Assembly: GCF_005503535.1 (NCBI RefSeq) | Contig: NZ_SCNN01000001.1 | Location: forward strand, 558,001 to 622,000 | Direction: 5' to 3' | Origin: Mesorhizobium comanense | GTDB taxonomy: Bacteria > Pseudomonadota > Alphaproteobacteria > Rhizobiales > Rhizobiaceae | DNA: 64,000 nucleotides | Part shown: positions 26,804-34,880 of the stretch, one piece after another | Numbering within the stretch: the first letter of the stretch is position 1 | Layout: the number at the start of each line of letters is the position of its first letter | Notes under the pieces: generated by a model | What the model was told of the DNA's origin: nothing | Seen by the model: only the letters and a program-made list of their open reading frames with translations | Database searches by the model: none | Program-made: the position numbers and the translations under genes

Positions 26804-27034
26804 TTATTGGCCCTGCGCTCGTTTTCGCAGTGCGGCGAAATAATCATCATCAACGGGAGTACCCGGCGCTGATGATGCGCCCTCAAGAAGCAATCCGCGC
26901 AGAAGTTGACGATCCTGATCGCGGCGGATCAGTTCACGCACATATTCACTGCTCGTGCCATAGCCGCGATCCGCCACTTGCTGATCGACAAAATGCTTCA
27001 AGCTTTCGGGCAGTGAGATATTCATGGTGCTCAT
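26804..27034 (-). CDS. parD: ParD-family antitoxin
   Basis: 76-residue ribbon-helix-helix protein. N-terminal MNISLPESLKHFVDQQVADRGYGTSSEYVRELIRRDQD is the ParD DNA-binding and dimerisation region; the C-terminal part (about residues 50-76) should bind and neutralise the toxin. An antitoxin-first order with 5 bases between genes is normal for parDE, and the protein is expected to repress its own operon. It ends the gap with the FAD reductase gene. Confidence 0.9.
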   Translation of the reverse strand: MSTMNISLPESLKHFVDQQVADRGYGTSSEYVRELIRRDQDRQLLRGLLLEGASSAPGTPVDDDYFAALRKRAQGQ

Positions 27035-27071
27035 TCAGGCATTTTATGGCTTATGGCAAAAATTGGCAAGC

Positions 27072-28325
27072 CTACGCTCTGGCTTTGGCTGGCTCCATGG
27101 TCTGAAAAGCCGCTAGCGCGGCTTTCAGCCCATCCGGTCCCGCCGCCACCGTCTGCGGTGTCGGTGAGAAGCCGGCGCCGAGCATCTTGCGGCCAAGCAT
27201 GTGATCTCCAGGGCGGTTGACCGATTCGATGCCGAGCAGCCGGTCGCCGGCATAATGGTAGATCGAGAACTTGTTGTCCGGCAGGTCGCCGACCACGACA
27301 TGGCTGTCGCCGCCTGATGTCAGCCCGACCATCTGCAGCTTCATGTCGCCGATGTCGGACCAGAACCACGGCACCGCCGAATAGGCGTCCGCGTGACCGG
27401 TAATCGTGCGGGCGGCGAGGCGTGCCTGGTCGGTGGCGTTCTGCACCGATTCCAGTCGCACGTCGGCGCCGGTGAACCAGTGCCGGTAGGAGGCGGCGTC
27501 GCCGATGGCGAGAATGTCGGGCACCGAACTGCGCATCTGGTGATCGACACGGATCCCGTTGGCGATATCGAGGCCGGCTGTTTGCGCCAGTTCGACATTC
27601 GGCACGGCGCCGATGCCGACGATGACCATGCGCGCCGGCAACCGCTCGCCCGATGAGGTGATTGCAGCGACGACATGGCCGCCTTCGCCTTCGAGCCTTG
27701 CGATCGAGGTGCCGGTCAGGATGCGCACGCCGGTCGCTTCGAGCCTTTGACGGACATGGCTCGCAACCACCGGCGCGACGGCGCGGCCGAGCAGCCTGTC
27801 GACCGCCTCGACGACCGTGACTGTGCGGCCGGCCGCACGCAGCGTCGCGGCTACCTCCAGCCCGATGAAGCCGCCACCAAGGATGACGACATCTTCGCTG
27901 TGCGCGCTGAGTTCACGGATCCGCCGTGCGTCGGCCAGCGAGCGCAGCGACAACACGCCGGAGAGAGCGGCGCCCGGCAGCGGCAGGGCGCGGGGGCGCG
28001 AGCCGGTCGCCAGGATCAGGTGGTCGAAGGCAAGCGTGCCGCCTCCCGATATCTCCAGGCGGCGGCCTGCGGTATCGATGCGGTCGATGCGGATGCCCGG
28101 CCGGTAGTCGATCGCGCTGCCGCTGTAAAAGGCTTCACCGCGCAGCGGTTGCGGCTTGGCCTCGGCATCCTTGATGAACGTCTTCGACAGCGGCGGCTTG
28201 TGGTAGGGGAGTTCGGCTTCGTCGCCAACGAGGATCACCGGCCCCTCGAAGCCGTCCTCGCGCAGGCTTGCCGCCGCCTGCACGCCCGCGTGACCCGCGC
28301 CGATAATGACCACACCGTTCTTCAT
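27072..28325 (-). CDS. FAD-dependent NAD(P)H reductase, ferredoxin/rubredoxin reductase family
   Basis: 417-residue flavoprotein. N-terminal FAD site VVIIGAGHAGVQAAASLRE, then LPYHKPPLSKTF, LATGSRPR, a second GxGxxG for NAD(P)H (VVILGGGFIGLEVAATLR) and IGDAASYRHW that binds FAD near the C-terminus. Close in pattern to reductases that serve oxygenase ferredoxins (rhodocoxin or putidaredoxin type). No ferredoxin or oxygenase gene is adjacent, so the partner is unknown. The ATG at 28325 begins right at the FAD motif and follows GGATGGAAA; a longer frame upstream enters the palindromic repeat. Confidence 0.9.
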   Translation of the reverse strand: MKNGVVIIGAGHAGVQAAASLREDGFEGPVILVGDEAELPYHKPPLSKTFIKDAEAKPQPLRGEAFYSGSAIDYRPGIRIDRIDTAGRRLEISGGGTLAFDHLILATGSRPRALPLPGAALSGVLSLRSLADARRIRELSAHSEDVVILGGGFIGLEVAATLRAAGRTVTVVEAVDRLLGRAVAPVVASHVRQRLEATGVRILTGTSIARLEGEGGHVVAAITSSGERLPARMVIVGIGAVPNVELAQTAGLDIANGIRVDHQMRSSVPDILAIGDAASYRHWFTGADVRLESVQNATDQARLAARTITGHADAYSAVPWFWSDIGDMKLQMVGLTSGGDSHVVVGDLPDNKFSIYHYAGDRLLGIESVNRPGDHMLGRKMLGAGFSPTPQTVAAGPDGLKAALAAFQTMEPAKARA

Positions 28326-28350
28326 TGCGTTTCCATCCCGATTCCATCCT

Positions 28351-28401
28351 GGAGCATGATGCCGAAAAGTGTGAAGCGGCTTTCCGACGACATCATGCTC
28401 C
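28351..28401. repeat. Palindromic intergenic repeat, copy A
   Basis: Ends are a perfect 11-base inverted repeat, GGAGCATGATG (28351-28361) and CATCATGCTCC (28391-28401). The interior contains CCGAAAAGTGTGAAGCGGC, also seen in variant form in copies B and C. It is the same family as the widespread rhizobial intergenic palindromes. It lies just upstream of the FAD reductase start. Confidence 0.85.
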
Positions 28402-28410
28402 ATCTCTTTG

Positions 28411-28466
28411 ATTTAGAGGCGGATTCAGATTTCAGGTCGAACAGACCTGAAATCATCCGACTCTAG
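28411..28466. repeat. Second palindromic unit next to repeat copy A
   Basis: Arms GATTTCAGGTC (28428-28438) and GACCTGAAATC (28444-28454) match perfectly with a 5-base loop. The outer parts TTTAGAGGCGGAT and ATCCGACTCTAG extend the pairing with one mismatch and a 3-base bulge. With copy A it makes a mosaic of two palindromes, as in rhizobial intergenic mosaic elements. Confidence 0.7.
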
Positions 28467-28598
28467 GGCGTTCCACCAAGTGGCGATTGTCTGTCGCCGC
28501 CGCAAGCGAGCTTTGCGGGTCGCACCCGGAATGGCGCCTGTCAATCGGCCAACGCGGAGGCAATCCGTTATGGCTGGATCGCTTAAAGTTGACCATCC

Positions 28599-28621
28599 TA
28601 GTTTAGAATAATTCTAAACTA
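28599..28621. promoter_or_regulatory. ICE-type palindrome, probable Irr-binding site
   Basis: Perfect 23-base palindrome with half-site TAGTTTAGAAT and its reverse complement around a central A. The TTTAGAA/TTCTAAA core is the pattern of the iron control element bound by the rhizobial iron response regulator Irr. It lies 249 bases upstream of the first imelysin gene and 274 upstream of the divergent FAD reductase; a TTGACC (28589-28594) sits just left of it as a possible -35. Binding by Irr is inferred. Confidence 0.8.
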
Positions 28622-28869
28622 TTGTTTCAATTGGCTTTTCCGGTCGATTTTCATTGACTTCCAACCGCGCCGAAGCTTTATGGGAGCCTGCGCGTTGGCG
28701 CATCCCTTTGATGTCTGGGCCTTGAACCCGTTCGATTGGAGGCATTTTGGTGTCTTTCTTCCGCGAACCGCGCGATGGCGCGGCAAGTCTAGCGCCTTAT
28801 GGCATCGACGCCTGGCGCCTGCCGCCGCGCGCGCCGTATTTAGAATTCCCGAGAAACTGGAGAGCGATA

Positions 28870-30159
28870 ATGACAGCACGATATGGCGGCCGGCTCGCCG
28901 CGATCGGCGCCACGGCCCTGCTGACGGCGGCGGTGTTTGTGCTCCCCGCCAAGGCTGAAACCGATGCCAAGGCGGTCATCAAGACCTATGCCGATATCGG
29001 GCTGGCCAAATATGAGGATTCGCTGACCACGGCGCAGGCGCTGGACAAGGCGGTCGACGCGCTGCTGGCGAACCCGTCGGCCGAGATGCTGAATGCTGCC
29101 CGTGACGCCTGGAAGGCGGCGCGCGTACCCTACCAGCAGACCGAGGTCTACCGCTTTGGCAACAAGATCGTCGACGACTGGGAAGGCAAGGTGAATTCCT
29201 GGCCGCTGGACGAAGGCCTGATCGACTACGTCGCCAAGAGCTACGGCACTGAATCGGACACGAATTCGCTCTATACGGCCAATGTGATCGCCAACAAGGA
29301 GATCGAGATCAACGGCAAGAAGGTCGATGCCTCCAAGCTGTCGCCGGAATTCCTGTCCGGCACGCTGCAGGAGGCCGGCGGCATCGAGGCCAATGTCGCC
29401 ACCGGCTATCATGCCATCGAATTCCTGCTCTGGGGCCAGGACCTGCACGGTACCGGCCCGGGCGCAGGCGAGCGTCCCTATACCGATTATGATCTCAAGA
29501 ATTGCACCGGCGGCAATTGCGACCGCCGCGCCGAATATCTGAAGTCGGCCACCACCCTTCTGGTTTCGGACCTGCAGGAAATGGTCGGCAACTGGAAGGA
29601 AGACGGCGCCGCGCGCAAGAACCTCGTCGATGGCGAGCCGAACACCGCCATCTCCGTCATCTTCACCGGCATGGGCTCGCTGTCCTACGGCGAACTGGCG
29701 GGCGAGCGCATGAAGCTCGGCCTCCTGCTGCATGATCCGGAAGAGGAACAGGACTGCTTTTCCGACAACACCTACAACTCGCACCTCTATGACGCCGTTG
29801 GCATCCGTGCCGCCTATCTCGCCGATTACACGCGCCCCGACGGCACCGTGATTTCCGGACCTTCGGTGCACGACATGGTGAAGGCGGTGGACCCGGCGAT
29901 CGACAAGGAACTGTCGGACAAGCTCGACGTCACCGTCGCCAAGATGGAAGCGATCAAGGCGCGGGCTGAGGCGGGCGAAGCCTATGACCAGCAGATCGCC
30001 GAGGGCAACACAGAGGGCAATGCCACCGTGCAGGCGGCGATCGACGCGCTGGTCGACCAGACCAAGTCGATCGAACGCGCTGTCGGTTCGCTGAAGCTCA
30101 ACGCCATCGCCTTCGAGGGCTCCGACAGCCTTGATGCGCCCGACAAGGTCTTCAAATAA
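28870..30159 (+). CDS. Imelysin-family periplasmic iron protein (IrpA-like)
   Basis: 429-residue protein of the imelysin/M75 family, associated with iron uptake. The signal peptide (LAAIGATALLTAAVFVLPAKAE) places it in the periplasm. The conserved GxHxxE motif is complete: GYHAIEFLLWGQDL with His181 and Glu184. Other family features are PYQQTEVYRFGN, WPLDEGLIDYV and SVIFTGMGSLSYGELAGERMKLG. The ATG at 28870 follows GGAGAG; a longer frame upstream lacks a signal peptide at its start. First gene of the iron operon downstream of the ICE palindrome. Not expected to be a peptidase. Confidence 0.92.
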   Translation: MTARYGGRLAAIGATALLTAAVFVLPAKAETDAKAVIKTYADIGLAKYEDSLTTAQALDKAVDALLANPSAEMLNAARDAWKAARVPYQQTEVYRFGNKIVDDWEGKVNSWPLDEGLIDYVAKSYGTESDTNSLYTANVIANKEIEINGKKVDASKLSPEFLSGTLQEAGGIEANVATGYHAIEFLLWGQDLHGTGPGAGERPYTDYDLKNCTGGNCDRRAEYLKSATTLLVSDLQEMVGNWKEDGAARKNLVDGEPNTAISVIFTGMGSLSYGELAGERMKLGLLLHDPEEEQDCFSDNTYNSHLYDAVGIRAAYLADYTRPDGTVISGPSVHDMVKAVDPAIDKELSDKLDVTVAKMEAIKARAEAGEAYDQQIAEGNTEGNATVQAAIDALVDQTKSIERAVGSLKLNAIAFEGSDSLDAPDKVFK

Positions 30160-30219
30160 CCATCGGGCCAACCACCAGCCAAACGGCGCCGGACCGGCGC
30201 CGTCAGCCAGAGCAATGAA

Positions 30220-30531
30220 ATGCTGATCTGCCATTGCAACATAATCACCGAGAGGGAGATCGAGCAGACGATCATCGGACTGCTGGACCAGGATCCCTGG
30301 CAACTTATCGTGCCGGCAAAGGTCTATCACTCGATGCAAAAGCGCGGTCGCTGTTGCGGCTGCTTCCCAAATGTGGTGGAAACGATCATTCGGGTCACCG
30401 AAAACTACCACGCCCGCTCGGAGGCGAGCGGCGTGGATATCGTTTCACATCTGGATCGCGTCAGAGGCCTGCGCGTCCAATACGGGAGCAGAACCCATGA
30501 AAGGCGAAAAGCAGATCATCGAGCGGCTTAA
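30220..30531 (+). CDS. bfd: Bacterioferritin-associated ferredoxin-like [2Fe-2S] protein
   Basis: 103-residue protein with an N-terminal BFD-like domain: [18 protein letters not shown] gives Cys4 and Cys6, and [14 protein letters not shown] gives Cys45 and Cys48 for the [2Fe-2S] cluster. Bfd proteins reduce bacterioferritin to release stored iron. The C-terminal part (residues about 60-103) is longer than in classical 64-residue Bfd, and its last 35 bases overlap the start of bfr in another frame. Its place directly before bfr supports the role; redox function is inferred from the family. Confidence 0.88.
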   Translation: MLICHCNIITEREIEQTIIGLLDQDPWQLIVPAKVYHSMQKRGRCCGCFPNVVETIIRVTENYHARSEASGVDIVSHLDRVRGLRVQYGSRTHERRKADHRAA

Positions 30532-30982
30532 CGAGGCTCTTTTCCTGGAGCTCGGCGCCGTCAACCAGTACTGGGTGCATTACCGTCTCCTGGAGGATTG
30601 GGGATACGCCAAGCTGGCCAAGAAGGAGCGTGCGGAATCGATCGAGGAGATGCAGCATGCCGACAAGCTCGTCGCCCGCATCATCTTCCTCGAGGGCCAT
30701 CCAAATCTTCAGTCCGTGGCGCCGCTGCGCATCGGCCAGAATGTCAAGGAAGTGCTCGAATCCGATCTCGCCGGCGAATATGACGCGCGTACCGCCTACA
30801 AGCGCTCGCGCGAAATCTGCAACGAAGCCGGCGACTACGTGACGATGAAGCTGTTCGAGGAATTGCTGGCCGATGAGGAAGGCCATATCGACTTCCTCGA
30901 GACGCAGCTCGACCTGCTCGCCTCGATCGGCGAGGAAAAATACGGCCTGCTCAACGCCGCGTCGGCGGACGAGGCGGAGTAA
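30497..30982 (+). CDS. bfr: Bacterioferritin
   Basis: 161-residue iron-storage subunit that assembles into a haem-containing 24-mer in the cytoplasm. Ferroxidase ligands are all present: Glu18, Glu51, His54, Glu94, Glu127 and His130; Met52 in EEMQHAD is the haem ligand. The ATG overlaps the end of bfd by 35 bases, so translation is probably coupled. Bacterioferritin normally lies with bfd alone; here both are inside an imelysin/dihaem oxidoreductase operon. Confidence 0.96.
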   Translation: MKGEKQIIERLNEALFLELGAVNQYWVHYRLLEDWGYAKLAKKERAESIEEMQHADKLVARIIFLEGHPNLQSVAPLRIGQNVKEVLESDLAGEYDARTAYKRSREICNEAGDYVTMKLFEELLADEEGHIDFLETQLDLLASIGEEKYGLLNAASADEAE

Positions 30983-30994
30983 GGACATGCGGGA

Positions 30995-32596
30995 ATGCGG
31001 CGCGCCATAGAACTCTTGCGCCGCCCGTGGCGGGCCGCCGGCCCGCCGCTCCTGCCCGGAAGACCGGCCAGACCGGCGGGCCGGCGTTGCGCCATTCTCG
31101 TGCTGGCGCTCACATCCTCCGCGCTGGCCGGCGAGCTTGAACCAGCGGGCCTTGCCACCACCCGTGCCGACCTCAATGCGAAGGATCAGGCGCGCGTCAC
31201 CGCCGTCACCAGACCGGCCACGGATTTCTCCAGAGCCGAGCCCTTCGAGCGGATGCAGGGCGGCGCCGGCACGTCGCAAAAAGCCGTCAGCCGAGATTCC
31301 TTTTCGCAATCCTCGGCCAACCTCACCTTCGAACAGGAAGGCACCTTCAAGCTCGGCAACGCGCTGTTTCGCAAGAACTGGGTGTCGTCACCGTCGTCGA
31401 CACAGGCTTCGGACGGGCTTGGTCCGCTGTTCAACGAACGTGCCTGCCAGAACTGCCATCTCAAGGACGGCCGCGGCCGCCCGCCGCAAGGCGATGCCGG
31501 CACCACCTCGATGTTCCTGCGGCTGGCGCGCGATGCCGCCACCGCCGAGGAAAAAGCCGCTGTGGCGAGCCGCCAGGTGCTCAATTTCCCCGATCCGGTC
31601 TACGGCGCGCAATTGCAGGAACTGGCCGTGCCTGGTCTCGAGGGCGAAGGCAGGATGCGTATCGACTATCAGGAGCGTAAGGTAGAGCTGACGGATGGCA
31701 CTGTGGTCTTCCTGCGCAAGCCGGCCTATTCGGTTGCCGATCTCGGCTACGGACCGCTCGATGCGCGCACCACACTGTCGCCGCGCCTGACGCCGCCGAT
31801 GATCGGCCTCGGCCTGATCGAGCAGGTCGCGCCGGCCGATATCCTGGCCCTTGCCGACCCGGACGACCGCGATGGCGACGGCATTTCGGGTAAACCCAAC
31901 ATCGTGCGCGACAGCTTGAGCGGGAAATTGACGCTCGGCCGTTTCGGCTGGAAGGCGCAGACCGCCTCGATCCGGCAGCAGGCCGCGGACGCCTTCGCCG
32001 GCGACATCGGCATCTCGACGCCGGAAGAGCCGAAGCATTGGGGCGACTGCACCGCCGCGCAGACAGACTGTCTTGCCATGCCCAACGGCGTACAGGAGCG
32101 CCTCGGCCCGGCAGAGGCGCCCGCGCCGGTGTTGGATCTCGTCACCTTCTATTCCCAGAACCTCGCCGTTCCGGCCCGCCGCGATTTCGACAAGCCTGAT
32201 GTTCTGGCCGGCAAGAAGGTCTTTTACGAAATCGGCTGCGTTGCGTGCCACACGCCGAAATTCGTCACCCGCCGCGACGCACCCGACAAGGCGCAGGCCT
32301 TCCAACTGATCTGGCCCTATTCCGATTTCCTGCTGCACGACATGGGGCCTGGTCTGGCCGACGGCCAGTCCGTGGGTGACGCTACCGGCGTGGAGTGGCG
32401 CACCCCGCCGCTGTGGGGCATCGGGCTGACCGAAGCCGTGAACGGCAATTCCTTCTATCTGCACGACGGCCGCGCGCGCTCGCTGGTCGAGGCGATCCTG
32501 TGGCATGGCGGCGAGGCGCAAAAGGCGCGCGACCGCTTTGCCGCCGCCGACGCCGGCGAACGCGATGCGCTGGTCAAATTCCTGGAGTCCCTATGA
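30995..32596 (+). CDS. Dihaem c-type oxidoreductase (DUF1111 family)
   Basis: 533-residue periplasmic protein of the di-haem oxidoreductase (formerly 'thiol oxidoreductase') family found beside imelysins. The N-terminus is very basic (RRPWRAAGPPLLPGRPARPAGRR) before the hydrophobic CAILVLALTSSALAG. Two haem c sites: CQNCH (residues 151-155, in GLGPLFNERACQNCH) and CVACH (415-419). The conserved ending GNSFYLHDGRARSLVEAILWHGGEA is the family signature. It starts 12 bases after bfr and its stop overlaps the next ATG (ATGA). It may oxidise or reduce iron at the envelope; the substrate is unproven. Confidence 0.92.
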   Translation: MRRAIELLRRPWRAAGPPLLPGRPARPAGRRCAILVLALTSSALAGELEPAGLATTRADLNAKDQARVTAVTRPATDFSRAEPFERMQGGAGTSQKAVSRDSFSQSSANLTFEQEGTFKLGNALFRKNWVSSPSSTQASDGLGPLFNERACQNCHLKDGRGRPPQGDAGTTSMFLRLARDAATAEEKAAVASRQVLNFPDPVYGAQLQELAVPGLEGEGRMRIDYQERKVELTDGTVVFLRKPAYSVADLGYGPLDARTTLSPRLTPPMIGLGLIEQVAPADILALADPDDRDGDGISGKPNIVRDSLSGKLTLGRFGWKAQTASIRQQAADAFAGDIGISTPEEPKHWGDCTAAQTDCLAMPNGVQERLGPAEAPAPVLDLVTFYSQNLAVPARRDFDKPDVLAGKKVFYEIGCVACHTPKFVTRRDAPDKAQAFQLIWPYSDFLLHDMGPGLADGQSVGDATGVEWRTPPLWGIGLTEAVNGNSFYLHDGRARSLVEAILWHGGEAQKARDRFAAADAGERDALVKFLESL

Positions 32597-33675
32597 TGCC
32601 GAAGCGTTCCTCGCTGTTTCTCGCCCTTCCGCTGGTGCTGCTCGGCGTCTTGCCCGCCTCGGCATCGGTGAAGGCCTCCGATATCATCCAGCGTGCGGTC
32701 GAGGGCTTCGTCCGGCCGGCCTATGCGGGCCTGCACGAACATGCGCAGGCCCTGGCAAAAGCGCTGCACAAGCTCTGCGAGGCGCCTTCGCAAGCAGCGC
32801 TCGAGGCGGCGCGGGTTGAATTCTCCGCTGCTGTCTACGCCTGGTCGTCAGCCGAGATCATCGGCTTCGGGCCGATCAAGGAAAACAACAGGCTGGAACG
32901 GATGCTGTACTGGCCGGATCGCAAGGGCCTCGGCTTGAAGCAGGTGCAGGCCGTGTTGTCCGCCAAGGACCCTTCTGCCACCGATCCGGCGCAACTGGCG
33001 GGCAAGAGCATTGCCATGCAGGGGCTGGGCGCGCTGGAATTCGTCCTTTACGGCGATGGCGCCGAGGCGCTGGCTGCCAAGGACGATCCCTACCGCTGCG
33101 CCTATGGTGCGGCGGTTGCGGGCAACATCGAAACCATCGCCAGCGAGGTTGCCGATGCCTGGAACAAGCCGGACGGCTTTGCCGCGCTCTGGGCAAACCC
33201 CGGGCCGCAGAACCCCCTCTATCGCGACGGCAACGAGGCCGTGACCGAACTGGTCGGTGTCCTGATCAACGAGTTGGAGATGGTCCGTGATGTCCGCCTC
33301 AAAGGCTTTCTTGGCACAAAGCCGGACGGCGACAAGCCGAAGTTGACGATCTACTGGCGCTCGCAAAACACCACCAATGCGCTGGCCGGAAATCTTGCCG
33401 GCATCGACGCCTTGTTTCAGGTCTCGAAACTTGGTGATGCCCTGCCCGAAGAGGCGCGCTGGATGGCAGAGTCGATCCACATCCAGCTCACGAACGGGGT
33501 CTCGACCGCCAAATCCGTCCAGGGTCCGATCGACAAGGCGCTTGCCGATCCGGCGCTGCGCCAGAAACTGGAGCATTTCAGGCTGATCACCTCCAGCCTG
33601 TCCACCCTGATCGGCACCAGGCTGACCCAAGAATTCGGCCTGACCGCCGGGTTCTCCTCGCTGGATGGGGACTGA
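32593..33675 (+). CDS. Second imelysin-family protein, motif His absent
   Basis: 360-residue imelysin-like protein with a signal peptide (SLFLALPLVLLGVLPASA). The fold is recognisable from AAVYAWSSAEIIGFGPI and the EFVLYG region, but the GxHxxE motif reads GLGALE (residues 144-149): the His is replaced by Gly146 while Glu149 stays. It overlaps the dihaem protein stop (ATGA). Probably a periplasmic partner that differs from the first imelysin in metal binding (inference). The closest types are the smaller imelysins that accompany DUF1111 and DUF1513 proteins. Confidence 0.88.
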   Translation: MMPKRSSLFLALPLVLLGVLPASASVKASDIIQRAVEGFVRPAYAGLHEHAQALAKALHKLCEAPSQAALEAARVEFSAAVYAWSSAEIIGFGPIKENNRLERMLYWPDRKGLGLKQVQAVLSAKDPSATDPAQLAGKSIAMQGLGALEFVLYGDGAEALAAKDDPYRCAYGAAVAGNIETIASEVADAWNKPDGFAALWANPGPQNPLYRDGNEAVTELVGVLINELEMVRDVRLKGFLGTKPDGDKPKLTIYWRSQNTTNALAGNLAGIDALFQVSKLGDALPEEARWMAESIHIQLTNGVSTAKSVQGPIDKALADPALRQKLEHFRLITSSLSTLIGTRLTQEFGLTAGFSSLDGD

Positions 33676-33678
33676 TCC

Positions 33679-34782
33679 TTGAGAACACCGCTCATCGACC
33701 GCCGCGATTTTCTGAGGGCCGCCGGCCTCGGCTTTGCCGCCGCCATGGCGCCGTCCGCCTGGGCGGACACGCTCGCGGCGGACGCTGTCTTCGCCACTGC
33801 TTTCGTCAAGCGTGACGGCAGCTACGGGGCGGCCGTCCTGTCGGAGGCCGGCAAGGTGCTGCATGCGGTCGACCTGCCTGACCGGGGGCACGACGTAACC
33901 TTCGACCCGATTTCCAAACGGTCGGTCGTCTTTGCCCGCCAGCCCGGCACATTCGCGGTCGTTTTCGATCATACCGGGCGAGAGGCGCCGCAGACCATTG
34001 CCAGCATCACCGGCCGTCATTTCTTCGGGCATGGCGTCTTTTCTCCCGACGGCGCGCTCCTCTATGCCACCGAGAACGACTTCGACAACGCCGCCGGCGT
34101 GGTCGGCGTCTATGATGCGCGGGCGAAATTTCGCCGGATCGGCGAATTCCCCACTTACGGCATGGGGCCGCACGAGTTGTTGCTGATGGCCGACGGCAGG
34201 ACCATTGCGGTCGCCAATGGCGGCATCGAGACCCATCCCGACTACGGCCGCGCCGAGCTCAACATCGCCACCATGCAGCCGTCCTATGTGCTGGTCGACC
34301 GCGTCACCGGCGACCTGATCGAAAAGCACGAACTGCCCCCGGCGCTCCATCAGCTGTCCATCCGCCACATGGACACCGACCAGACGGGCACGGTCTGGTT
34401 CGGCTGCCAGTACCGGGGTCCGGGCACGGATCGTCCGCTGCTCGTCGGGCGTGCAGTGCGCGGCAAGGAGTTGCAGCTCATCGAGATGCCGCCGGATGTG
34501 TTGTCCGGTTTCCGCAACTATATCGGTTCGGTCGCCGCGAACCCGGCCGCCGGCACGGTCGCCGTCTCGTCGCCGGAAGGCAATGTTTTCGTGATCGTCG
34601 ACGCCGGGAGCGGCAAGGTCGTTTCGGCCAGCACGCTGATCGAGGTCTGCGGTCTGGCGCCCGACGCTGCCGGCTTCATGGCGACGACCGGGGCCGGGAT
34701 TATCGTCGATGGCGCCGGCACGACACGGTCCGAGCCGGACTACGTCTGGGACAACCACATGCTGCGCATCGATCGGACCTGA
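33679..34782 (+). CDS. DUF1513 family beta-propeller-like protein, Tat-exported
   Basis: 367-residue protein with a twin-arginine signal (DRRDFLRAAGLGFAAAMAPSAWA), so it is exported folded. The body has repeated strand patterns (FDPISKRSVVFARQPG, FSPDGALLYATENDF, HELLLMADGRTIAVANGG) that suggest a beta-propeller, and DUF1513 family segments such as GRHFFGHGVFS. The start is TTG with GGGGAC at about 8 bases upstream, 3 bases after the imelysin stop. Last gene of the iron operon; this set is known from other proteobacteria, but the biochemical role is not established. Confidence 0.88.
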   Translation: MRTPLIDRRDFLRAAGLGFAAAMAPSAWADTLAADAVFATAFVKRDGSYGAAVLSEAGKVLHAVDLPDRGHDVTFDPISKRSVVFARQPGTFAVVFDHTGREAPQTIASITGRHFFGHGVFSPDGALLYATENDFDNAAGVVGVYDARAKFRRIGEFPTYGMGPHELLLMADGRTIAVANGGIETHPDYGRAELNIATMQPSYVLVDRVTGDLIEKHELPPALHQLSIRHMDTDQTGTVWFGCQYRGPGTDRPLLVGRAVRGKELQLIEMPPDVLSGFRNYIGSVAANPAAGTVAVSSPEGNVFVIVDAGSGKVVSASTLIEVCGLAPDAAGFMATTGAGIIVDGAGTTRSEPDYVWDNHMLRIDRT

Positions 34783-34880
34783 GTGACCGAAGCGAAGCCG
34801 CTTAACAAATTATGCACTATCCTCTTGCGGTGGCGCGCCGTGGCGGGCACAGGGAAAGTGTTTTTCGAACCGGTCTTTTT

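Larger units (their letters stand above)
28326..28598. other. Intergenic region with palindromic repeats
   Basis: Gap upstream of the FAD reductase gene and the divergent iron operon (total gap 544 bases, 28326-28869). The part 28351-28466 is filled by two imperfect palindromes described separately; 28467-28598 shows no gene. The ICE palindrome follows at 28599. Between the ICE and the first imelysin gene (28622-28869) small frames exist but none has support. Confidence 0.6.
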
